From NCBI GenBank assembly GCA_003173915.1, contig PPGL01000098.1, positions 1-10,161 on the forward strand: DNA of 10,161 nucleotides, written 5' to 3'. Shown here in pieces: positions 1 to 5,714 of this stretch. Below the pieces are notes generated by a model. It was not told the origin of the DNA and did not search any database. It was given only the letters and a program-made list of their open reading frames with translations. The translations under genes were made by a program, and so were the position numbers. How positions within the stretch are numbered: position 1 is the first letter of the stretch; every line of letters starts with the position of its first letter. This stretch comes from Candidatus Levyibacteriota bacterium. GTDB lineage: Bacteria > Patescibacteria > Microgenomatia > Levybacterales > UBA12049.

Positions 1-2
1 GA

Positions 3-359
3 CAAAAAAAGGTTTTGTCAGGTTTTCGATTAGGGTCGACATCCATTCTTCTTGCAGTAATATTGTTGTTTATTACCGGGTACATGTTTTTTCAATATCG
101 AGCAGCAGTTTTTAGTCCTTCTCTCACTGTTAATTCTCCAAAAGAAAATAGTACTGTTTCCTCCCAAGATGTAAGTATTGTAGGGCAGACAGAACCTAGT
201 ACGAGCGTTACGATTAATGATGCACCAGTCTATGTTGATAAAGATGGAAATTTTAGAAAAGATATTAGTGTTTTTTCTGGACAGACAACAATTGTTATAA
301 AGGCAGAAAATACTTTTGGGCGCGTTTCAACAATTATCCGCCATATTACTGTAGAATAA
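3..359 (+). CDS. Membrane-anchored Ig-like (glucodextranase-B-like) domain protein, 5' partial
   Basis: The frame is open from the first bases of the window (Q-K-K-V-L-S-G...) with no upstream stop, so the gene probably begins outside; an internal TTG at 15 is the only start candidate seen. One hydrophobic segment (about residues 9-26 counted from that TTG) follows a positively charged stretch, giving an N-in, C-out anchor. The rest (about residues 36-114) is one compact beta-rich module with the pattern 'SPKENSTVSS..VSIVGQTEPSTSVTINDAPVYVDKDGNF', typical of bacterial Ig-like/glucodextranase domain B modules. Such modules are exported and often mediate adhesion or act as spacers. No LPXTG signal is visible at the C-terminus. 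The following glycosyltransferase gene starts 4 nt after the stop, so the two are probably co-transcribed. The exact role is unknown. Confidence 0.7.
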   Translation, partial: QKKVLSGFRLGSTSILLAVILLFITGYMFFQYRAAVFSPSLTVNSPKENSTVSSQDVSIVGQTEPSTSVTINDAPVYVDKDGNFRKDISVFSGQTTIVIKAENTFGRVSTIIRHITVE

Positions 360-363
360 CATC

Positions 364-1941
364 GTGAATAAATTTTATGCCCCTTATCCCAAAGTCACGC
401 AACTATATAATAATTTAAAAAAAAGTATCTATACAAATCGCGTTTTTCTGTTACAAATAATTGTTATAACAACGCTTTACTTTCTTTTTCGAATAATTCT
501 TCTTACAAAATTACCGATTTTTGGCGACGAAGCAGTATATATTCGATATGCGGAGGATGTGTTATATATCCCTCATCAATTATTTATTTCCCTAACAATT
601 GGAAGACAACCAATATTTATTTGGATTACTTCTTTTTTTCTCCTAATTTTTAAAAATCCAGTTTTTGCTATTAGAATGGTTTCTGTTATAAGTGGTTTCT
701 TAACTCTGATTGGATTACTGCTTCTTTCCTATGAAATTTTTCAGAAAAAAAAGACAGCACTATTAACCGTACTGCTTCTTACGTTCTATCCATTTGCAGT
801 TATGTACGATAGACTTGGAATTTTAGACTCAATGGTTGGTACGATATATATTTGGACGATATATCTGACGTTTCGCTTTGCAAAAACTCTATCATTTTTC
901 TTGAGCTTTCTCCTCGGTATTGTTCTTGGTCTTGGAATTTTAATAAAGTCTAATACACTTTTTGGACTCATGATACTTCCCGTATCCTACTTTCTTCTTC
1001 GTTTTAAAGAAGATCAGAAAACTCATACGATTTTTTTATGGATACGAGGAATGGGTATTGTACTTATTGTCTCTCAAGCGTTGTCACTTATCTCTCGATT
1101 TTCTCAAAATTATCCAATTATTGCGAACGTTGATCATTTATTTATTTTTCAAATATCGGAGATCTATACGCTTCCAGGACAAATTTTTATAAGACACATA
1201 CTCCAAAATCTTCAATTAATTTTCGTATTTCTATTTTCATATATTCCGTTGTCTTATTGGATTCTCCTTATTATCAGTATTACTGCATTTCGAAAAAAAA
1301 GTGAAGAAAAACAAGCCCTTTTTTCATATGTATTTATACCAATTCTTGTTATGGCATCCTTTATGAAGGAAATACAACCACGATATATTTATTTTATAAC
1401 CCTACCTCTTTTTCTATTTATGGGGGAAGGAGTGGAGATAACAACACACTTTATCTATAAAAAATTTAGCAAACCTCTCGTATGTAGTTTAATTATGTTT
1501 CTTTTAAGTATTTGTATATTTTCTTACCCTATTTTTGTTAGTAGTAAAATTATTACTGATTTTTCTCACGCTCCTATCCTTCTTTATGAACGCATGCAGT
1601 ACATAGGAAATAGTGGGTGGGGAATTGGAGATGCTGTTAATTTCTTTTGTTTACAAGTAGCGGAAGGGAGTCATATTGTTATTGGCTTTTATAGCGATGA
1701 AGGTAATACGTTAGTACGCTATATGAGCATAAATCCATATATGACGTTTGTATCTTTTCCCACTGTCCAACAAGAAATTCCTCGCAAATTGTACCCAATT
1801 GCAAAAAAACTCCCTGTATATTTTGTTCGTTTTCAAAGAAGTAATTTTTTAAGTTCATACACTCATTTACCTCTTCAGATACAAACTGAAACCTATTGGG
1901 GAGATATGGTATACAACATATATAAAGTCCCATCTCAGTAA
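364..1941 (+). CDS. GT39/ArnT-like integral membrane glycosyltransferase
   Basis: The 525-residue polytopic protein has roughly 11-12 hydrophobic segments and the hallmarks of the GT-C (PMT/ArnT, GT39/GT83) superfamily. An acidic pair lies in the first extracytoplasmic loop after TM1 (FGDEAVY, D55-E56), a 'GRQPIFIWITSFF' segment near residue 80 matches the family's 'G.pPl..wl', a 'YDRLGILDSM' stretch lies near 149-157, 'GILIKSNTLFG' near 191, and 'QPRYIYF' near 338. Family members transfer a sugar from a polyprenyl-phosphate donor to a protein or lipid acceptor on the outer face of the membrane; the actual donor and acceptor cannot be told. The C-terminal 130 residues form a soluble outer domain. 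The start is GTG with no clear Shine-Dalgarno; the next in-frame Met is about residue 105, past the catalytic loop, so GTG is needed. Translation may be coupled to the upstream gene. Confidence 0.88.
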   Translation: MNKFYAPYPKVTQLYNNLKKSIYTNRVFLLQIIVITTLYFLFRIILLTKLPIFGDEAVYIRYAEDVLYIPHQLFISLTIGRQPIFIWITSFFLLIFKNPVFAIRMVSVISGFLTLIGLLLLSYEIFQKKKTALLTVLLLTFYPFAVMYDRLGILDSMVGTIYIWTIYLTFRFAKTLSFFLSFLLGIVLGLGILIKSNTLFGLMILPVSYFLLRFKEDQKTHTIFLWIRGMGIVLIVSQALSLISRFSQNYPIIANVDHLFIFQISEIYTLPGQIFIRHILQNLQLIFVFLFSYIPLSYWILLIISITAFRKKSEEKQALFSYVFIPILVMASFMKEIQPRYIYFITLPLFLFMGEGVEITTHFIYKKFSKPLVCSLIMFLLSICIFSYPIFVSSKIITDFSHAPILLYERMQYIGNSGWGIGDAVNFFCLQVAEGSHIVIGFYSDEGNTLVRYMSINPYMTFVSFPTVQQEIPRKLYPIAKKLPVYFVRFQRSNFLSSYTHLPLQIQTETYWGDMVYNIYKVPSQ

Positions 1942-1949
1942 TACATTGG

Positions 1950-1978
1950 TTGACAGACAATTGATAACAACGTAATAT
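1950..1978 (+). promoter_or_regulatory. Sigma70-type promoter for the ytxG/ytxH-like pair
   Basis: A perfect -35 hexamer TTGACA (1950-1955) is followed after exactly 17 bp by TAATAT (1973-1978; 4 of 6 matches to TATAAT). An overlapping TATAAC (1976-1981) matches 5 of 6 but at 20-bp spacing. The predicted transcription start, about 7 nt after the -10, falls at or next to the A of the ATG at 1985, so the message would be essentially leaderless. No Shine-Dalgarno is seen before that ATG, which agrees. Confidence 0.6.
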
Positions 1979-1984
1979 AACAGT

Positions 1985-2281
1985 ATGGACGCTGCTCAAA
2001 TTCTTCTTATTGTTGTCGTTGCTGTTTTGACATTTGTTCTTTTTATTTTGGGAATTCAAATTTTTTTCATTCTTCGAGAATTTAAAAAAACTGTTTCAAA
2101 GGTAAATAAAGTACTTGATGATACTGGTGTTATTACAGAGAGTGTTTCTCAACCTATCTCAAATCTTTCTAGTATGTTAACGAGTGTAAAAACAGGAGTG
2201 ACACTCTTAAAATTATTTCAAAAAAAGACTTCCGGGCAAAAAGATTCAAAAAAAGAGGGAGAAGGTCATGGACAAGAATAA
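1985..2281 (+). CDS. Small membrane protein, DUF948/YtxG-like
   Basis: The 98-residue product has one N-terminal TM segment (about 5-30) with a very short outside tail, then an amphipathic, probably coiled-coil cytoplasmic stretch beginning 'LREFKKTVSKVNKVLDDTGVITESVSQPISNLSS' in pattern, and a Lys/Gly/Glu-rich tail. This layout (TM, then long helix with T/V/L spacing) resembles DUF948 proteins such as B. subtilis YtxG, which sits beside ytxH. The start ATG lacks an upstream Shine-Dalgarno and coincides with the predicted +1 of the promoter just upstream. The next gene overlaps its last 14 bp, so the pair is translationally coupled. The molecular function is unknown; a membrane or stress role is inferred only from the Firmicutes analogy. 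Homology by sequence alone is weak. Confidence 0.7.
   Translation: MDAAQILLIVVVAVLTFVLFILGIQIFFILREFKKTVSKVNKVLDDTGVITESVSQPISNLSSMLTSVKTGVTLLKLFQKKTSGQKDSKKEGEGHGQE
2255..2261 (+). promoter_or_regulatory. Shine-Dalgarno of the ytxH-like gene
   Basis: GAGGGAG (2255-2261) lies 6 nt before the ATG at 2268, inside the upstream coding region. It is one of the few clear ribosome binding sites in the window and fixes the start of the overlapping ytxH-like gene. It contrasts with the SD-less start of the gene before it. Confidence 0.6.
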
Positions 2282-2630
2282 TCGCGAACACTCTGTTCAT
2301 AGTGGTGGATTTGCAAGCGGATTTTTTGTGGGTATTGTTTTGGGGGGTCTGATTGTTTTTCTCCTTGGAACAAAAAAAGGAAAGCAAATATTAAAAACTT
2401 TGGCAGAAAATGGATTTGAAGGGATTTCTGATTTGGGAGAACTCCTTGACGATGATGAAGAAGATGATGGAGAATACGAAGAATATATTGATGACAGTCC
2501 AGGACCAGAAGAAGTCCCTGTCTCAGATGGAGACCTTGCTCCTGTTCCAGTTGTTCATGAGAAACGGGTAGTTGTGGTCCATCACCATCCCCGTCCCCAC
2601 AAACGTCTTTTTAAGGGTGTAAAGAGATAA
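2268..2630 (+). CDS. YtxH-like membrane protein with acidic middle and His/basic tail
   Basis: The 120-residue product has a Gly-rich TM segment (about 15-34, GFASGFFVGIVLGGLIVFLLG) followed at once by 'GTKKGKQILKTL', the usual YtxH-family pattern of a membrane helix then a basic G-x-K-x-G-K motif. Beyond this it departs from YtxH. Residues about 59-89 are strongly acidic with Pro (DDDEEDDGEYEEYIDDSPGPEE), and the last ~24 residues are basic with a His cluster (VVVVHHHPRPHKR). It overlaps the preceding gene by 14 bp. In Bacillus, ytxG-ytxH-ytxJ is a stress-induced operon; by analogy a membrane stress role is possible but unproven. The His-rich end could bind metal or anions, also inference. 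It is the last gene before a convergent operon. Confidence 0.75.
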   Translation: MDKNNREHSVHSGGFASGFFVGIVLGGLIVFLLGTKKGKQILKTLAENGFEGISDLGELLDDDEEDDGEYEEYIDDSPGPEEVPVSDGDLAPVPVVHEKRVVVVHHHPRPHKRLFKGVKR

Positions 2631-2645
2631 GAGTTACTCTTTTTG
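2629..2645 (+). terminator. Weak hairpin plus T-run between convergent genes
   Basis: AAGAG-TTA-CTCTT (2629-2641) can form a 5-bp stem with a 3-nt loop, followed by TTT then GTTT. It sits right at the stop codon of the ytxH-like gene, in the 40-bp gap between convergent transcription units, where a terminator is expected. The stem is short and AT-rich, so the call is tentative. The reverse direction lacks a T-run. Confidence 0.3.
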
Positions 2646-2670
2646 TTTAAAACTATCAGAGGTATTGTGA

Positions 2671-3627
2671 CTATTCTCCAAACTTTGCAATATTTGCATT
2701 TTGCTCGTCAAGCGTTTTTGCAAAATGTGTTATTCCTTTGCCATCGGTAAAATAATATAAATAATCAGTATTTGCAGGCGTAGCAGCTGCAGTGAGCGCA
2801 TGTAAGCCGGGATTAGAGATTGGTGTTGGGGGTAGCCCAGGGTTTCTATATGTGTTGTAAGCAGAAGGAATATCTAAATCTGTTCCGGTTACTTGTGGCC
2901 ACCAGGTTTTTTTTGCTGGGGTATATCCAATGGCATATTGTATTGTGGCATCTGCTTGGAGAGCCATGCCAATATGTAATCTATTCTCAAGAACAGATGC
3001 AACAAGCTTCATATCCTCTGGAGATTTTCCTTCTCTTTCGATAATTGAGGCAAGTGTGACAATATCGTGCTCAGATAAATTTGCTGTTTGGTTAATTGTT
3101 GCTTGGTGATATTTTGTCATAAAGTTATTTTTCATAATTTCGATGATTTGATCAATTGTCGCATTGGCTGGGAAAAGATAGGTATCTGGAAATAAATACC
3201 CTTCTTCTGTCGCGAGCGTATCTTTCCAAGAGGGATCGTAGGTAGATATTTTTTCTTGTAAAATTTCTGCTATTTCTGTTGCTCTTTTTCCCTCAGGTAT
3301 CGTGACCCAAATGTCAGTTGTTCCGTGTGTGAGTGCTTGTGCTATTTGGTCTTCTGTCATGGATGGAGAAAGTTGGAAATTACCTGCTTGGATTTTCCCC
3401 TCAAGTCCTAATTGTTTGATAGTAAGGAAAAAAATAATTGGATCTTTAATCAGACCTTGGTTTTTCAGCTGATTTGCAATATCTCGAACATTTTCTTCAG
3501 GAGTTATTATAAATTGTTTTTTTGCCGTGTCTGTGGGATTCACAGCTTCTTTGCCATTATGCCACCACAACGCAAATAATAAAAGACAAACAGCAATAAC
3601 AATAACAGTAACACGAAGTCTTTTCAT
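2671..3627 (-). CDS. mltG: Endolytic murein transglycosylase MltG (YceG-like)
   Basis: The 318-residue protein has an N-terminal TM anchor (about 4-22), a LysM-like region (about 38-100, 'FIITPEENVRDIANQLKNQGLI'), and the YceG catalytic domain. Family signatures are clear: 'PEGKRATEIAEIL' (111-123), 'EEGYLFPDTYLFP' (141-153), the catalytic-Glu segment 'LASIIEREG' with E197 as the equivalent of E. coli MltG E218, 'LQADATIQYA' (223-232) and 'AYNTYRNPGLPPTPISNPGL' (256-275). MltG cleaves nascent glycan strands at the membrane and sets their length, so this cell probably makes peptidoglycan. Near the C-terminus 'HFAKTLDEQNANI' carries Gln where many homologues have His ('EHN'). It is the last gene of the minus-strand operon, 75 bp after the phosphorylase gene and separated from it by a palindromic repeat. 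No clear Shine-Dalgarno precedes the ATG. Confidence 0.95.
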   Translation of the reverse strand: MKRLRVTVIVIAVCLLLFALWWHNGKEAVNPTDTAKKQFIITPEENVRDIANQLKNQGLIKDPIIFFLTIKQLGLEGKIQAGNFQLSPSMTEDQIAQALTHGTTDIWVTIPEGKRATEIAEILQEKISTYDPSWKDTLATEEGYLFPDTYLFPANATIDQIIEIMKNNFMTKYHQATINQTANLSEHDIVTLASIIEREGKSPEDMKLVASVLENRLHIGMALQADATIQYAIGYTPAKKTWWPQVTGTDLDIPSAYNTYRNPGLPPTPISNPGLHALTAAATPANTDYLYYFTDGKGITHFAKTLDEQNANIAKFGE

Positions 3628-3647
3628 AATAGAAGCGGAAAGGATAA

Positions 3648-3704
3648 AGCGTGAAGCGTAAAGAATTTTATTTTCTTAACACTCGTCGCTTAACGCTTAA
3701 CGCT
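3648..3704. repeat. Imperfect inverted repeat made of short tandem heptads
   Basis: The left arm 3648-3663 (AGCGTGAAGCGTAAAG) pairs with the right arm 3689-3704 (CTTAACGCTTAACGCT) at 14 of 16 positions, separated by 25 nt. Each arm is itself built from two tandem units (AAGCGTG/AAGCGTA; CGCTTAA x2). It fills most of the gap between the phosphorylase gene and mltG, and the phosphorylase TAG stop lies inside the right arm. It could form a hairpin in the transcript that limits read-through into mltG or protects the upstream mRNA, or be a REP-like dispersed element. There is no T-run next to it, so a classic terminator is less likely. Confidence 0.65.
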
Positions 3705-4989
3705 AAATTTGCACAATCGGGAAGTTATTCAAGGACTCTTGTGCTTCTTGTAGATTATACAAGTTTTCGCTATATAGTGTATAGAGCGTTTCGCCTTTTT
3801 CCGCATTTTCACCAATTTTTTTATTAAGGTAAATTCCTGATCCTTTTTGGGTTGGACAGCCAAGAATTCTTGCAATGACTGTGCTATTTTTACTATTTAT
3901 CGAGGTGACAACACTTTTCTGACCTGCGGTTACTGTGCATATATGTTTTCCAAGTTTATGAGATAATTTCCCACTTGTTACATCTTTATTTCCTCCTTGT
4001 GCCTCTATAATTTCTTTCATTTTTTCTAGCGCTTTTCCAGATGTCAGTAAGTGTTTTGCCCATTCACGTCCATTGCCATATGTTTCCTCGATTTCTTTTT
4101 GCTGTTTTTTATCATGCAAAATACACATATCAAGTAATGTCCCTGCTAAATGGAGGGCATGCTTTTCAAGATCCTGTGGTCTATCTTCAGTTTGTTCGAG
4201 TACTCTGAGTGAATCTTGACTTTCGAGCACCGGTCCTATTCCGCGTCCTGTGGGTTGGTCTACTTTATGAGGTAGAACTGTTAGGTGAATATCAAATTTT
4301 CCTGCAACATATTCAAATTTATTTTTCAAAATTTCTGCATCTTCTTGCGAATGAACTTTTACTGAAGGACCATATGGAACATCAATCACAACGTGATTTG
4401 ATCCAAATGCAATTTTTTTTGCCATGATGGAAACAATAATTTTATCAAAACTCTCAAAAGACAGAGGGCGCTCTACATGAATTAACACATCATCAGCAGG
4501 GGCAATCTGAACACTTCCTCCCCAAACAATACATGCATTTGTTTTTTTTACAATTGTGTATATTTCCTCTTTTGAAAATTCTACTTTTGCTAAGACCTCC
4601 ATATCGTCTGCAGTTCCATCGGGAGTTGTAATTGCACGAGACGAACTTTTTGGAATAGTAAATCCTGCGGCTGCAATAATTGGAACAACAATAAGAGTTG
4701 TTCGCGTTCCAGGAACTCCACCAATTGAGTGTTTGTCAGCAACAATACCTGAGAAGCTTAACTTCTCTCCTGTTTCAACCATTGCTTTTGTGAGAAAGTA
4801 TAATTCTTCATTGGAAAATCCCTTGGAATAGCCAGAGGCAGCAAAATAGGTAGTGAGTACTTCTCCCATGCGGTTATGCGAAATTTCGTCCATGATGGCA
4901 TAAATTTCTTTGTATGTAAGGTGTTTGCCAATAAGTTTTCGTCTAATGCCTTCAAGTGCTAGAGCTTGTTCATCAACTACTTGTTTCAT
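3703..4989 (-). CDS. deoA: AMP phosphorylase / archaeal-type thymidine phosphorylase
   Basis: The 428-residue enzyme belongs to the pyrimidine/AMP phosphorylase family (helical N-terminal lobe, phosphate-binding glycine loop, alpha/beta domain, C-terminal barrel-sandwich domain). The phosphate and substrate region 'DKHSIGGVPGTRTT' (85-98) and 'SSSRAITTPDGTADDMEVL' (115-133) match the archaeal AMP phosphorylase subgroup and differ from the E. coli DeoA pattern (DKHSTGGVGD...). The enzyme would split AMP (or CMP/UMP) with phosphate into the base and ribose-1,5-bisphosphate, which in CPR and archaea feeds R15P isomerase and form II/III RuBisCO; thymidine phosphorolysis is the alternative. Archaeal enzymes are about 500 residues with an extra N-terminal domain of about 80 residues; this one starts directly at the phosphorylase core. 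The start ATG overlaps the sortase stop (ATGA), so a longer N-terminus is not possible. No R15P isomerase or RuBisCO gene is in the window. Confidence 0.9.
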   Translation of the reverse strand: MKQVVDEQALALEGIRRKLIGKHLTYKEIYAIMDEISHNRMGEVLTTYFAASGYSKGFSNEELYFLTKAMVETGEKLSFSGIVADKHSIGGVPGTRTTLIVVPIIAAAGFTIPKSSSRAITTPDGTADDMEVLAKVEFSKEEIYTIVKKTNACIVWGGSVQIAPADDVLIHVERPLSFESFDKIIVSIMAKKIAFGSNHVVIDVPYGPSVKVHSQEDAEILKNKFEYVAGKFDIHLTVLPHKVDQPTGRGIGPVLESQDSLRVLEQTEDRPQDLEKHALHLAGTLLDMCILHDKKQQKEIEETYGNGREWAKHLLTSGKALEKMKEIIEAQGGNKDVTSGKLSHKLGKHICTVTAGQKSVVTSINSKNSTVIARILGCPTQKGSGIYLNKKIGENAEKGETLYTLYSENLYNLQEAQESLNNFPIVQI

Positions 4990-5714
4990 AGTGTTTGCAA
5001 TCTCGATTTAATAACTAACCGTTTCCATACTGTACCAGGAGGTGTACAGGTAATAAGAGTTAGATAACTATCGTCAAATGTTTGTGCTAAGACTGATGTG
5101 TCATCAGGGTCGATAATGGTAATTGAGAAAATTTTATACGTGTATACAACATGTTGTACCGTAACAATAATAGTATCACCTATTTTGATGTTTTGGATAT
5201 TAGCAAAAATAGTTTTATAATTTTTTGGATCATACAGTTGAGGAAGTGTTGAATGTCCAAAAATTACGCAATTTCCTTTATCTGGTGGAGTACACCCTCC
5301 ATCAAAATTTACTAAGTGTTTGCTAAGATCGGTATCGACTGTTGAAACAACAGCATTTGAAATATTTAATCTTGGAATTGATATCGTGTACTGCGGAACT
5401 TTAGATTGATGTTCTTGAGCGGAAGCAGTTGGAAACCAATTCTTCGCATCGGTATAATCGATTCCACTGAGAGCACTTGCTTGGGAAGCAAGAAGACTTT
5501 TAATAGATGCAGTGGTAACAAGTGTTGTTGATGGAATTGGTACAACGATTTCCTGTGCTTGTAGTACAGGAGCAATAAAAATTTGCCATAAGATAAGCGG
5601 ACTAAAAACGTATAAGACAATAGCAGTACCAATCCCCATAAGAAAAATTCCGGTAATTCGGACAAAGAGTTTTTTTTTAGAACCTTTTGCTTTTTTATAG
5701 TAGACTTTGTTCAT
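4986..5714 (-). CDS. Sortase (class D/E-like)
   Basis: The 242-residue protein has a basic cytoplasmic N-terminus, one TM segment (about 17-47), a spacer of some 60 residues, then a sortase domain (about 108-240). The catalytic triad is visible: His154 in 'NCVIFGHSTLP', Cys223 in 'LTLITCTPPGT' (the TLxTC motif), and Arg232 in 'WKRLVIKSR'. Sortases anchor exported proteins carrying a C-terminal sorting signal to the envelope or polymerise pilins. No LPXTG-type substrate is encoded in the window, so the target is elsewhere. The gene overlaps the PilM-like gene by 4 bp at its start and the phosphorylase gene by 4 bp at its end (both ATGA), so it is translationally coupled on both sides; no Shine-Dalgarno is apparent. 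Class assignment is tentative. Confidence 0.92.
   Translation of the reverse strand: MNKVYYKKAKGSKKKLFVRITGIFLMGIGTAIVLYVFSPLILWQIFIAPVLQAQEIVVPIPSTTLVTTASIKSLLASQASALSGIDYTDAKNWFPTASAQEHQSKVPQYTISIPRLNISNAVVSTVDTDLSKHLVNFDGGCTPPDKGNCVIFGHSTLPQLYDPKNYKTIFANIQNIKIGDTIIVTVQHVVYTYKIFSITIIDPDDTSVLAQTFDDSYLTLITCTPPGTVWKRLVIKSRLQTL

Noticed and set aside
1..19. Perfect 7-bp hairpin GACAAAA/TTTTGTC at the window start
   Set aside because: It lies in a frame that is open and encodes a plausible N-terminus before a TM helix; composition is simple and there is no context to tell a terminator from chance.
3660..3690. Possible minus-strand promoter before mltG (TTAAGC, 17 bp, TAAAAT)
   Set aside because: The -10 is fair but the -35 matches only 3 of 6 bases and overlaps the inverted repeat; in such AT-rich DNA this is weak evidence.
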